A stretch of 28,783 bases of DNA from Bacteroidales bacterium (GTDB lineage: Bacteria > Bacteroidota > Bacteroidia > Bacteroidales > Bacteroidaceae). The notes under the pieces are model-generated. The model was given only the letters and a program-made list of their open reading frames with translations. It did not search any database and had not been told where the DNA came from. The position numbers and the translations under genes are program-made. The stretch covers positions 1 to 28,783 of the forward strand of contig SFPF01000043.1 of the NCBI GenBank assembly GCA_004552155.1. Reading direction: 5' to 3'. Below, piece after piece: positions 7,477 through 16,046 of this stretch (position 1 is its first letter; each line of letters begins with the position of its first letter).

Positions 7477-8385
7477 ATGGAATCAAGAAAAATTCAGGAT
7501 AGCGAACTGATCATCAACGCCGATGGCAGCATTTTCCATCTGCATCTCAAACCGGAGCAACTGGCAGACAAGGTAATCCTCGTGGGCGATCCCGGGCGCG
7601 TGCCGCTCGTGGCAAAGCATTTCAATCAGAAGGAATGCGACGTGCAGTCGCGAGAGTTCCGAACCATAACGGGTACATTCCGGGGAAAGCGCATCACGGT
7701 GCTATCTACGGGCATCGGCTGCGACAACATCGACATCGTGATGAACGAACTCGACGCGCTGGCCAATATCGACTTCGGTACCCGCACCGTCAAGCCCCAA
7801 CTGCGCACCTTGGAAATAGTGCGCCTCGGCACCTGCGGCGGATTGCAGCCCAACACGCCGGAAGGCACGTTCGTGGCATCGGAAATCAGCATCGGTTTCG
7901 ACGGATTGCTCAATTTCTATGCTGGGCGCGCAGACGTTTGCGACACGGCGCTTGAAGCAGCCTTCCTTAAGCATCAAGGCTGGCAAGGCTGGCAATGCAT
8001 TGCCCACCCTTACGCGGTGCACGCTAACCAGGAACTGACTGACCGCATTGCGGGAACGGACATGGTGCGCGGCATCACCGTGGCATGCGGCGGTTTCTAC
8101 GGACCGCAAGGACGCAGTCTGCGCCTGCCGCTTGCCGACCCTGAGGCGAACAGAAAGATTATGGACTTCGAATACAGCGGTCACCGCATCACTAACTTCG
8201 AGATGGAAAGCAGCGCGCTCGCAGGCCTTTCCCTCCTGCTCGGACATAAAGCCACTACCTGCTGCATGGTCATCGCCAACCGCCTCGCCGGCAAGGCCAA
8301 CCCAAACTACAAAAACTCCATCGACTCGCTCATCGAACTCGTGTTGGAGAGGATTGGAGAGGATTTAGCAAAACATGATACTTAA
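7477..8385 (+). CDS. Uridine/purine nucleoside phosphorylase family protein
   Basis: A 302-residue nucleoside phosphorylase (PNP/UDP family) that splits a nucleoside with phosphate to give the free base and (deoxy)ribose-1-phosphate, for salvage in the cytoplasm. ILVGDPGRV (34-42) is the phosphate-binding loop, STGIGCDN follows, RLGTCGGLQ carries the conserved glycine loop, and NFEMESSALAGLSLL is the ribose-binding Met-Glu motif. The arrangement resembles Bacteroidota uridine phosphorylases, which are longer than E. coli Udp (253 residues); purine specificity cannot be ruled out. It lies 12 bases after the PD40-like gene, probably in one transcript, and is followed by a terminator. Confidence 0.88.
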   Translation: MESRKIQDSELIINADGSIFHLHLKPEQLADKVILVGDPGRVPLVAKHFNQKECDVQSREFRTITGTFRGKRITVLSTGIGCDNIDIVMNELDALANIDFGTRTVKPQLRTLEIVRLGTCGGLQPNTPEGTFVASEISIGFDGLLNFYAGRADVCDTALEAAFLKHQGWQGWQCIAHPYAVHANQELTDRIAGTDMVRGITVACGGFYGPQGRSLRLPLADPEANRKIMDFEYSGHRITNFEMESSALAGLSLLLGHKATTCCMVIANRLAGKANPNYKNSIDSLIELVLERIGEDLAKHDT

Positions 8386-8390
8386 ATATA

Positions 8391-8420
8391 GAGGGCGCTT
8401 CCCAATGGAGCGCCCTCTTT
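8391..8420 (+). terminator. Probable terminator after phosphorylase gene
   Basis: A 9-bp perfect stem GAGGGCGCT (8391-8399) and AGCGCCCTC (8409-8417) with a 9-base loop and a short T run. It lies 5 bases after the stop codon. Confidence 0.6.
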
Positions 8421-8447
8421 GTATGAATGAGAAAGACATTCTAAAAC

Positions 8448-8510
8448 AAAAAAAATTGATTGTCTCACGACAACCAATCTTCTCTAACCTTAAATCTAAT
8501 ACCATGAAAA
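8448..8510 (-). ncRNA. Small RNA candidate, minus strand (copy A)
   Basis: On the minus strand a TATCTTTG box (8517-8524) is followed by about 60 bases with no open frame and then a 10-bp stem with a four-base loop (8455-8478) and a run of eight T residues (8448-8455 as A on the plus strand). A candidate TTTG box lies at 8539-8542. The terminator stem contains GTTGTCGTGA, also found in the 5' hairpin of the candidate at 16047-16149. Such promoter-hairpin-terminator units resemble the Bacteroidales-1 RNA class; I could not check this against a covariance model. Confidence 0.45.
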
Positions 8511-8659
8511 ACGATGCAAAGATACGAGGCTGGCACAACAAATCCAAGAAAAATGCTAAAAAACTTGCTATCCGTTACACAAATTTAATATTTCCGCGCA
8601 AGGTCGTAAAGTAGAAATTGCAAAATCAAGGGTAAAAAATCAATTATCACGTATGAAAA

Positions 8660-8693
8660 GGGCAAAAGTTTCTTGGTTGCCCTTTGTTTTTTT
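8660..8693 (+). terminator. Terminator-like hairpin before lplA
   Basis: GGGCAA (8660-8665) pairs with TTGCCC (8677-8682), followed by TTTGTTTTTTT. It faces rightward in the 337-base gap before lplA. No gene ends just upstream, so it may end an unrecognised short transcript. Confidence 0.5.
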
Positions 8694-8696
8694 CTA

Positions 8697-8704
8697 TAAC
8701 TTTG
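8697..8704 (+). promoter_or_regulatory. -7 box of the lplA-gcv module
   Basis: TAACTTTG matches TAnnTTTG, with TTGG near 8673-8676 as a weak -33 box. Transcription would begin near 8711, about 47 bases before the lplA ATG at 8758. Confidence 0.5.
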
Positions 8705-8757
8705 CAAGTGGGCGGAGGATAGTTGCCCTGACCCATATCCAATTATTCTCTTGACAA

Positions 8758-9742
8758 ATGCCATTAAGCAAAAATAGCGGGGCTTTTCCCGCCTGCTTCG
8801 TAGAAATGCCGGCAAATGCCGAGGGACGGCGCGCGCCGTTCTACCTGGCCGCCGAAGAATATATTGCGCAGACGTTGCCCGACACGGACGACTACCTCTT
8901 CACGTGGCAACTTTCGCCCACCGTGGTCATGCATCGTGCGGCGCAAGAGCGGCGGCGGCGCGATTTTCGCCGACAACAACAACATCATGATCAGCCTTGT
9001 GACGGGCGCGGGCGCAGTGGAGCCGATTTTCGAGCAATATGCCACGACCGTGGCGGCGGGCTTGCAAAGCCTCGGCGCACCGGCGGAGGTGTCGGGCCGC
9101 AACGACATCGTGCTGCGCGGCGGCGGCAAGATTTGCGGCAACGCCTTCTACCACCTGCCCGGGCGCAACATCGTGCACGGCACGATGCTCTACGACACCG
9201 ACCCGCGCCTGATGAGCGGCGCGCTCTGCCCCGCGCAGGAGAAGTTGAAGGCAAAGGGCGTGGCCAGCGTACGCAGCCGCATCTCCCTGCTTAAAGACTA
9301 CCTCACGATGGGTACGGAACGCCTCCGCGCCGAACTGCGAAAGATCTTGACCAACAGGCACATCGCGCTGACAGATGCCGACGTGCGCCGCATTGAGGAA
9401 ATGGCAAAGGCCTACGACGACCCGCAATATCTCTTCAGCCGCACTACGGCAAGCAGCGAAGCCGTGCGCGGCGGGCGCATCGAAGGCTGCGGGCGCATCG
9501 AGATACATTTCATGCTGAGCGGCTCAATCGTGGAAGACATTGCGTTGACGGGCGACTTCTTCGAGACGGGCGATGCCCTTGCCGCTTTCCGCCGTGCATT
9601 CTGCGGACGGCCGTTCGTCATCGCCAGCCTGCTCGAAGGCATCAAGGCGGAGCACCCCGAAACCACCCTGCGCGGCATGACAGAAGAAAGCCTTGCCGCG
9701 TTGCTGCAAAGCAGAGACGAGGCGAACGCGCCTGCCGAATAA
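8758..9742 (+). pseudogene. lplA: Lipoate-protein ligase, frame broken by an internal loss
   Basis: A lipoate-protein ligase A homologue that would attach lipoate to the H protein encoded by gcvH just downstream. Residues 1-58 read in frame (FYLAAEEYIAQ, LFTWQLSPTVVM); the rest continues in another frame from 8933 as IVRRKSGGGAIFADNNNIM, then the GKICGNAFYHLPGRNIVHGT substrate region and the C-terminal accessory part to 9742. Known family members have roughly 20 residues, including a GRNQ-like motif, between PTVV and RRKSGGG; these are missing here. A loss of about 60 bases explains both the gap and the shift. ATG 8758 is the natural start, 47 bases from the predicted transcript start. gcvT follows after 36 bases, tying lipoate scavenging to the glycine cleavage genes. 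Confidence 0.82.
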
Positions 9743-9778
9743 TCGATTTTATATTTTACCCTACACAATATTATATAT

Positions 9779-10867
9779 ATGTCTCAGAGAACCTGTCTTT
9801 ACGACCGCCATTTGGCAGCAGGTGCCAAGATGGTGGAATTTGGCGGCTTCGACATGCCGCTCTATTACTCCGATATCACTGATGAGCACAACGCCGTGCG
9901 CAAGGACTGCGGCGTGTTCGACGTGAGCCACATGGGCGAAGTGCTCGTAACGGGCAAAGATGCCGAGGCCTACGTGCAGCACATCTTTACCAACGACATT
10001 TCCGGCGCGCCCGTGGGTAAAATCTTCTACGGCATGATGCTCTACCCCGACGGCGGCACGGTGGACGACCTGCTGGTTTACAAGATGGGCGCGGAAAAGT
10101 TCTTCCTCGTCATCAACGCCGCAAACATCGACAAAGACTTTGCCTGGATGAAGGAGCACACTGCCGGTTACAACGTGACGGTTGAGAACCAAAGCGGCAT
10201 TTACGGACAACTCGCCGTGCAAGGCCCGCAGGCAGAGGCAGTGGTGGGCGAAGTGCTCGGGCTGGACTGCAAGGAACTCGTGTTCTACACCTTCAAGGAA
10301 ATCCTCCACGGCGGGGAAACGCTCATCGTGAGCCGCACGGGCTACACGGGCGAGGACGGGTTTGAGATTTACGGCTCGCACGCCTACATCTGCGCCGCTT
10401 GGGACAAACTCCTCGAAAGCGGACGCCTGAAACCCTGCGGATTGGGCTGCCGCGACACGCTGCGCTTTGAGGTGGGTCTGCCGCTCTACGGCGATGAACT
10501 CTCGGCAGAAATCACGCCGATTATGGCAGGGCTGGGCATGTTTGTCAAGCCCGACGCTAAGGACTTTATCGGCAAGGAAGCCATCGTGAAGCAAAAGGCT
10601 GAGGGCGCGCCCCAGAAACTCGTGGGCATCGAACTCGAAGGCCGCGCCATTCCGCGCCACGGCTACGAAGTGTATGCCGGCGAGGAACTCATCGGCACCG
10701 TAACCACTGGCTACCAGAGCATATCGACCGGCAAAAGCGTGTGCATGGCACTCATCGACCCGCGCTTCGCAGCCCTCGGCACGGAAGTGCAAATCCAGAT
10801 ACACCGCCGCCGGCAAAACGGCACGGTGGTCAAAAAGCGTTTCTACGCAAAGAGTTACAAGAAATAA
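9779..10867 (+). CDS. gcvT: Glycine cleavage system T protein (aminomethyltransferase)
   Basis: A 362-residue aminomethyltransferase that takes the aminomethyl group from the lipoyl arm of H protein and makes methylenetetrahydrofolate and ammonia. FGGFDMPLYY and FDVSHMGEV near the N terminus, GGTVDDLLVY (92-101, with the catalytic aspartate at D96 or D97), SRTGYTGEDGFEIY and CGLGCRDTLRFEVGLPLYG are all family landmarks, and the length is usual. It is a cytoplasmic enzyme. The gene starts 36 bases after lplA and is separated from gcvH by 219 bases filled by a repeat element. No glycine riboswitch fits in the short upstream gap. Confidence 0.95.
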   Translation: MSQRTCLYDRHLAAGAKMVEFGGFDMPLYYSDITDEHNAVRKDCGVFDVSHMGEVLVTGKDAEAYVQHIFTNDISGAPVGKIFYGMMLYPDGGTVDDLLVYKMGAEKFFLVINAANIDKDFAWMKEHTAGYNVTVENQSGIYGQLAVQGPQAEAVVGEVLGLDCKELVFYTFKEILHGGETLIVSRTGYTGEDGFEIYGSHAYICAAWDKLLESGRLKPCGLGCRDTLRFEVGLPLYGDELSAEITPIMAGLGMFVKPDAKDFIGKEAIVKQKAEGAPQKLVGIELEGRAIPRHGYEVYAGEELIGTVTTGYQSISTGKSVCMALIDPRFAALGTEVQIQIHRRRQNGTVVKKRFYAKSYKK

Positions 10868-10875
10868 CGATTTTA

Positions 10876-11039
10876 GTAAACAAGTAAACTTGTAGACAAG
10901 TAAACAAGACAAGTAAGTCTTGCAATATCACATTTTAGAAGTAACATATCTCGTCTACTCGTTTACTTGTCTACTCGTTTACTTGTCTACTCGTTTACTC
11001 GTCTACTTGTTTACTCGTATACTTGTTTTACTCGTATAC
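10876..11039. repeat. Opposed octamer arrays between gcvT and gcvH
   Basis: Right arm: eleven copies of the octamer TYGTYTAC (Y is C or T; two copies have A at the fifth base, one is TTGTTTTA) from 10951 to 11039, with one extra base near 11031. Left arm: four octamers of the complement type GTARACRA-like (GTAAACAA, GTAAACTT, GTAGACAA, GTAAACAA) at 10876-10907, then GACAA and GTAA. The arms can pair in a transcript. A matching element lies at 12833-13002. The right arm starts an open frame that runs into gcvH, which I regard as incidental. Confidence 0.85.
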
Positions 11040-11086
11040 TAATAATTGAACCTTATCTAAAAATTAAATCAAATACAAAACACATT

Positions 11087-11464
11087 ATGGCAAAAGTAAT
11101 TGAAGGCTATTATTATAGCGAAAGTCACGAATTTGTAAAAGTTGAAGGCGAATACGGCTATGTAGGCATCACCGACTACGCACAGGAACAACTCGGCAGC
11201 GTGGTCTACGTGGACATGCCCGATGAAGGCGACGAGGTGAACGCCGGCGAAGATTTCGGCGCAGTGGAAAGCGTGAAGGCCGCCAGCGACCTGATTTCGC
11301 CCGTAAGCGGCGAAGTGGTCGAGGTGAACACCGAACTCGAAGACAGTCCCGAATTGCTCAACAGCGATGCCTTCGGCAACTGGATTATCAAGGTGAAACT
11401 CTCCGACCCCTCAGAACTCGACAACCTGATGCAGGCCGCCGCTTACGAAGAGATTTGCAAATAA
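11087..11464 (+). CDS. gcvH: Glycine cleavage system H protein
   Basis: A 125-residue lipoyl carrier protein that shuttles the aminomethyl group from the P to the T protein and electrons to Lpd. The lipoyl-lysine is K64 in GAVESVKAASDLISPVSG, preceded by the conserved HEFVKV and YVGITDYAQEQLGSVVYVDMP. I chose ATG 11087 (MAKVIEGYYY), which gives the usual length; an upstream in-frame start at 10967 would translate the octamer repeats and is rejected. The protein needs lipoylation, which the upstream lplA would provide if intact. A strong hairpin follows the gene at 11485-11526. Confidence 0.96.
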   Translation: MAKVIEGYYYSESHEFVKVEGEYGYVGITDYAQEQLGSVVYVDMPDEGDEVNAGEDFGAVESVKAASDLISPVSGEVVEVNTELEDSPELLNSDAFGNWIIKVKLSDPSELDNLMQAAAYEEICK

Positions 11465-11484
11465 AATCTTTTTGATTGATTAAA

Positions 11485-11526
11485 GATAAAAACCGGTAAA
11501 AACCACTTGTTTTGCCGGTTTTTATC
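11485..11526 (+). terminator. Strong hairpin between gcvH and gcvPA
   Basis: A perfect 12-bp stem (GATAAAAACCGG 11485-11496 with CCGGTTTTTATC 11515-11526), its T run forming part of the stem. In the middle of an operon it may be a partial terminator or a processing or stability hairpin. Confidence 0.6.
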
Positions 11527-11553
11527 CTAAAACATCTTTCTAATACTTTTACT

Positions 11554-12844
11554 ATGAAATATTTTCCCCACACCCCGGACGACCTACGCGAAATGCTGGC
11601 GGTAATCGGCGTGAACTCGCTCGACGAACTCTATGCCGAAGTACCGCAGGAGTTGCTGCACAAAGGCGACTTGAACTTGCCCGATGCGCAATCTGAAATA
11701 GAACTGCGCCGCACGCTCCGCAGCCTCGCCGAGCAAAACCGTCCGCTCACCGCATTCGCCGGCGGCGGTGCCTACGACCACTACACGCCGAGCCTTATCC
11801 CCTACATCACGGCACGCTCGGAATTTTCCACATCCTATACCCCCTATCAGGCAGAAATATCGCAGGGCACGCTGCAATATATCTTTGAATACCAAACCAT
11901 GATGGCCGACCTCACGGGCATGGACATCTCAAACGCCTCCATGTACGACGGCGCAACGGCAACGGCCGAAGCCATGATGATGTGCGTGGCGGCTGCCAAG
12001 AAGCGCAACCGCGTGCTGATTTCCTCGACCTTCGCCCCCAACGTGCTGCGCGTGCGTGACCGACAAGGATTTCCTTAAAAAAGCCGTGGAGGAAGGCAAC
12101 GTGGCAGGCGTGCTCCTGCCGCAACCCAACTACTACGGCATCGTGGAAGACTTTGAAGGCATTGCCGACCAATGCCACGCCCACAAAACGCTCCTCGCCA
12201 TAAACGCCCTGCCAGCAGACCTTGCCACGTTGCGCTCACCCGGCGAATGGGGCGCCGACATTGCCTGCGGCGATGGGCAAAGCCTCGGTTTGCCGCTCTC
12301 CTGTGGCGGCCCGTACATCGGTTACCTGTGCTGCAAGGAAGACCTCGTGCGCAAAATGCCCGGTCGCCTCGTAGGCATGACGACAGACGCCGAAGGCCGC
12401 CGCGCTTTCGTGCTGACCATGCAGGCTCGCGAGCAGCACATTCGCCGCGAGAAGGCGACCTCAAACATCTGCACCGCGCAAGGCATCATGTGCCTCTGGA
12501 TTGGCGCATACCTCTCACTCATGGGGCAGAAAGGCTTGCAGGAAGCAGCCGCGCTCTCCTATGCCGGCGCACACACCCTGCGCGACCTGCTCACGGCCGA
12601 CGGAGCCTTTGCCGAGGCATTCCCCAACCAGCCGTTCTTCAATGAGTTCACCCTCAAATGCGAAGGCGTTTGCCCCAATCAACTCCGCCATGCCATGGCC
12701 GAAAAGGGCTGGCTCGCCGGCATCGCGGCAGAGGGGCACAAGGATTTGCTTATCCTCTGCGTCACCGAGAAGCGCAGCCGGGAGGAAATAGAGGCATTCG
12801 CCAAAGAACTCATTGCGTGTAAAAAAGAATTAGTAAACAAGTAG
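11554..12844 (+). pseudogene. gcvPA: Glycine dehydrogenase subunit 1, frame broken by an internal loss
   Basis: The N-terminal-type subunit of a two-chain, PLP-dependent glycine decarboxylase. Residues 1-167 read MKYFPHTPDDLREMLAVIG through YEFQTMMADLTG-like segments (read here as YIFEYQTMMADLTGMDISN) and RVLISSTFAPNVLRV; from 12056 a different frame continues VTDKDFLKKAVEEGNVAGVL, QPNYYGIVEDFE and on to 12844. Family members have about 22 residues between these two blocks, so about 65 bases seem lost at 12054/12056, flanked by GCGTG on one side and GCGTG again on the other. The two pieces plus that gap give about 450 residues, the usual length. The last codons and stop lie inside the octamer repeat that follows. 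Start 11554 is the ATG that begins the family's MKYFPHT-like N terminus. Confidence 0.85.
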
Positions 12845-13002
12845 ACGAGTAAACGAGTAAACAAGACAAGTAACTATATATAATGTATATCAATATATTT
12901 TCATAATTTCGGCTATACTCTGCAGAACTCAAACAAGTTTAGTTCTGCGCAATTTGCACGACATTTCTGTCTCGTCTACTTGTTTACTTGTAACTCGTTT
13001 AC
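12833..13002. repeat. Opposed octamer arrays between gcvPA and gcvPB
   Basis: Left arm GTAAACAA, GTAGACGA, GTAAACGA, GTAAACAA (12833-12864) then GACAA and GTAA, in the same order as the element at 10876. Right arm TCGTCTAC, TTGTTTAC, a shortened TTGTAAC and TCGTTTAC (12972-13002). Between the arms is a hairpin GCAGAACT (12922-12929) with AGTTCTGC (12941-12948), extended inside by AAAC/GTTT. The left arm supplies the last codons and stop of gcvPA. Confidence 0.83.
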
Positions 13003-13031
13003 TGAATATAACCCAATAAATCGAGACGACT

Positions 13032-14516
13032 ATGAACAGAACACTATATGCTCCGCTGATATTCGAACTTTCGCGCAAGGGACGCGAGGGTTATTCGCTG
13101 CCAAGCGACAACCTGGGGCAGGATAAATACAAGCCTTGCCAGTTGCCCGCCCACCTGCTGCGTCAAGAAGCACCTGCGTCACTGCCTGAAGTGGACGAAC
13201 TGACGGCGGCACGACATTATACAAACATGTCGGGCAACAACTTCGGCGTAGACACGGGCTTCTACCCCTTGGGCAGCTGCACGATGAAGTATAATCCCAA
13301 AATCAATGAGGAGGTTGCCGCTCTGCCCGGCTTTACCGACGTGCACCCCGCGCAACCCACCGAAACCTTGCAGGGCAGCCTGCATCTGTATCACCACCTC
13401 GCAGCCATGCTTGCCGAAGTGGGCGGCATGCACGCCTTTACCCTCAATCCCTATGCCGGGGCGCACGGCGAACTGACCGGCCTTATGGTAATCCGCACCT
13501 ACCACCTGCGTAGGGGCGACTACAAGCGCGTAAAAATCATCGTGCCCGACTCGGCACACGGCACTAACCCGGCTTCTGCCGCCGTGTGCGGACTGCAAAT
13601 CGTGCAGGTGAAGAGCACCGCGCAGGGCACTGTGGACCTTGAAGACCTGCGCACGAAACTCGGCGACGACATCGCCGGCATGATGATGACGAACCCCAAT
13701 ACGCTCGGCATTTTTGAAAAGGACATTCCCGAGATTGCGCGGCTCGTGCACGAGTGCGGCGGCCTGATGTACTACGACGGCGCAAACCTCAACCCAATGA
13801 TGGGCGTCTGCCGCCCGGGCGATATGGGTTTCGACGTGATGCACATTAACCTGCACAAGACCTTTTCAACGCCCCACGGCGGCGGCGGTCCCGGCAGCGG
13901 TCCGGTAGGCGTTCGCAAGGGTTTGGAGGAATATCTGCCCAATCCCCAAGTCTATTTCGACGAAGTGGAGCAGCAATACGCTATGCGCTTCTCGAAAGAG
14001 GCACTTGGCAGCATCTCCTCTTGGCTCGGCAACTTCGGCATTCTCGTGCGGGCCTATGCCTATCTGCTCACGCTCGGCCACGAGCACATTGCGCAGGCGG
14101 CAAAACTCTCCGTGCTCAATGCCAATTACATCAAAGAGCAACTCAAAGACTACTACGAACTGCCCATCGAGGGACTGTGCAAGCACGAATTTGTGTTTGA
14201 CGGTCTGCGTGCCGAATACGGCGGCGACCACCACGACCCCGACCACGCCACGACGCTGCAAGTGGCGAAGCGGCTGCTCGACTTCGGTTTCCATGCCCCG
14301 ACCATCTATTTCCCGCTGCTCTTCCACGAAGCCATGATGATTGAGCCTACGGAAAACGAGAGCAAGGAAACGCTCGACCGCTTCATCGAGGTGCTGAAAA
14401 ACATCGCCATCGAGGCGCGCGACAACCGCGAAAGCCTGCGCACCGCGCCCCACTGCACGCCCATTTCGCGCCCCGACGACGTGAAAGCCGTGCGCGAGCC
14501 AAGGTTTAAGTTTTAA
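13032..14516 (+). CDS. gcvPB: Glycine dehydrogenase (decarboxylating) subunit 2
   Basis: A 494-residue C-terminal-type subunit of the P protein, which with GcvPA decarboxylates glycine and loads the aminomethyl group on H protein. YPLGSCTMKYNPK (78-90) and AGAHGELTGL (142-151) are family landmarks, and the PLP-binding lysine is K276 in INLHKTFSTPHGGGGPG. HGTNPAS (176-182) lies in the cofactor site. The length is usual. The gene starts 187 bases after gcvPA, across an octamer-array element, and 58 bases before lpdA. The split P protein is found in various Bacteroidota, whereas Bacteroides often has a fused GcvP. Confidence 0.95.
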   Translation: MNRTLYAPLIFELSRKGREGYSLPSDNLGQDKYKPCQLPAHLLRQEAPASLPEVDELTAARHYTNMSGNNFGVDTGFYPLGSCTMKYNPKINEEVAALPGFTDVHPAQPTETLQGSLHLYHHLAAMLAEVGGMHAFTLNPYAGAHGELTGLMVIRTYHLRRGDYKRVKIIVPDSAHGTNPASAAVCGLQIVQVKSTAQGTVDLEDLRTKLGDDIAGMMMTNPNTLGIFEKDIPEIARLVHECGGLMYYDGANLNPMMGVCRPGDMGFDVMHINLHKTFSTPHGGGGPGSGPVGVRKGLEEYLPNPQVYFDEVEQQYAMRFSKEALGSISSWLGNFGILVRAYAYLLTLGHEHIAQAAKLSVLNANYIKEQLKDYYELPIEGLCKHEFVFDGLRAEYGGDHHDPDHATTLQVAKRLLDFGFHAPTIYFPLLFHEAMMIEPTENESKETLDRFIEVLKNIAIEARDNRESLRTAPHCTPISRPDDVKAVREPRFKF

Positions 14517-14574
14517 GTTTTTCAAAACTCATAGATAATATTGATTATATAGATTGCCTATAATCTTTCCCTCT

Positions 14575-15966
14575 ATGTCTCCAATCTCTTTAATCATAAT
14601 CGGCGCAGGCCCTGCGGGCTATGAATGTGCCGTGCGTGCAGCCAAGCGCGGCGTGCAAGTGACGCTCATCGAAGAAAAAAGCGTGGGCGGCGTTTGCCTG
14701 CGCGAGGGCTGCATTCCCACGAAATGCCTTTGCCGCACGGCGGAACTTTTAGACGAAATCAATGCCGCCGCCTCATTTGGCATCTGCCTGCCCGAAGGCA
14801 CGCCGCGCGTTGACCTCTCGCAAGCCGTGGGGCGGAAAGACGGCGTCGTGGCAAGTCTCATGCAAGGCGTTTCGGCCCTGCTGAAGCATCCCAACATCAG
14901 GCTCGTGGAAGGCAGGGCGCAATTTGCCCCCGATGGCGGCGGCAAAACCGTCATCGTTAACGGCGAACACCTCACGGCCGACTACGTCATCATTGCCACC
15001 GGCTCGCGTCCGCGCCCCTTGCCCATACCTGGCGCAGACCTCGACGGCGTGGTCACCTCCACCGAATTGCTCTCTAAAACCACCCAGCCCGAAAGTCTCG
15101 CCATTATCGGCGGCGGCGTTATCGGCTTGGAGTTGGCTACGGTGTTCAGCACATTCGGCGCGAAGGTCACAGTCGTAGAGTTTATGCGCGAAGTGCTGCC
15201 CGGTTTCGACCGCGACATGGCGAAACGCCTGCGCACTGCCCTCAAGCGGCGCGGCATCGACTTCCGCCTCAACGCGGCCGCCACAGCCATTGAGCGCAAC
15301 GAGGCGGACGGCAAACTGCTCCTGCATTTCACCGAGAAGGAGAAACCGCAAAGCGTTGCAGCCGACCGTGTACTCGTATGCGTGGGGCGGCAGCCGAACG
15401 TGGAAAATCTCGGACTCGATAACGCCGGTATCGACTACGGCAAGCGCGGCATTACGGTGGACGAGCATCTGCAAACCAACGTGAAAGGCGTTTATGCCGC
15501 CGGCGACGTCAATGGTCGCCTGCTCCTGGCGCACGCTGCCACGCGGCAGGCTTATCTCGCCCTCGACCACTTGCTCCACGATGCCGCGCCCGAGGAATGG
15601 CCTGCACCGCAGCCTTACACTGCAGTGGGTACGCCGTCGGTCGTCTTCACGCATCCCGAATTGGCAGCCATAGGACCTACCGAGGAACAACTTGAAGAAA
15701 GTGGCACGCCTTTCACCAGCCACAAAGCCCGCTATGCCTCCAACGGCAAAGCCATGGCAGAGGGCGCAGCCGACGGCATGCTTAAAATCCTCGCCACGCC
15801 TGACGGCAAAATCCTCGCCGCCCATATTCTCGGCCACCACGCCGCCGACCTTATCCACGAGGTTGCGGCGCTGATGTCGAAAGACGCCACCCTCGCAGAC
15901 CTCCAATCTTTCGTACACGCCCACCCCACCCTGTCGGAATTATTGGTCACGGCGAGCGAGGGATAA
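14575..15966 (+). CDS. lpdA: Dihydrolipoyl dehydrogenase
   Basis: A 463-residue FAD-dependent dihydrolipoamide dehydrogenase, the L protein of the glycine cleavage system. IIIGAGPAG (7-15) binds FAD, the redox disulfide is C41/C46 in GGVCLREGCIPTK, IIGGGVIGLELA is the NAD-binding loop, YAAGDVNG is the second FAD motif, and the catalytic dyad is H450 and E455 in HAHPTLSE. I chose ATG 14575 (MSPISLIII), which puts the FAD motif at the usual distance; a TTG 21 bases upstream adds only a hydrophobic stub. A cytoplasmic homodimer, possibly shared with 2-oxoacid dehydrogenases. It closes the gcv operon, followed by a terminator. Confidence 0.95.
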   Translation: MSPISLIIIGAGPAGYECAVRAAKRGVQVTLIEEKSVGGVCLREGCIPTKCLCRTAELLDEINAAASFGICLPEGTPRVDLSQAVGRKDGVVASLMQGVSALLKHPNIRLVEGRAQFAPDGGGKTVIVNGEHLTADYVIIATGSRPRPLPIPGADLDGVVTSTELLSKTTQPESLAIIGGGVIGLELATVFSTFGAKVTVVEFMREVLPGFDRDMAKRLRTALKRRGIDFRLNAAATAIERNEADGKLLLHFTEKEKPQSVAADRVLVCVGRQPNVENLGLDNAGIDYGKRGITVDEHLQTNVKGVYAAGDVNGRLLLAHAATRQAYLALDHLLHDAAPEEWPAPQPYTAVGTPSVVFTHPELAAIGPTEEQLEESGTPFTSHKARYASNGKAMAEGAADGMLKILATPDGKILAAHILGHHAADLIHEVAALMSKDATLADLQSFVHAHPTLSELLVTASEG

Positions 15967-15992
15967 GAATCTCAATTAGCAATATTAAACGC

Positions 15993-16030
15993 AGCGAGCG
16001 CAACCGATTTTAGTCGATTGCGCTCGCTTT
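15993..16030 (+). terminator. Terminator after lpdA
   Basis: An 11-bp stem (AGCGAGCGCAA 15993-16003 with TTGCGCTCGCT 16018-16028) and a short T run end the gcv operon 27 bases after the lpdA stop. Confidence 0.65.
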
Positions 16031-16046
16031 GCATAAGCAGGCATAT

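Noticed and set aside
9743..9778. Glycine riboswitch before gcvT
   Set aside because: The gap from lplA to gcvT is only 36 bases, far too short for the aptamers.
9761..10912. Long open frame opposite gcvT
   Set aside because: It is the antisense shadow of a GC-rich gene and lacks family motifs; similar shadows lie opposite gcvPB, lpdA and the Ig-repeat gene.
10967..11086. N-terminal extension of gcvH
   Set aside because: It would translate the octamer repeats (LLVYSFTRL-type peptide); GcvH family proteins start near MAKVIEGYYY.
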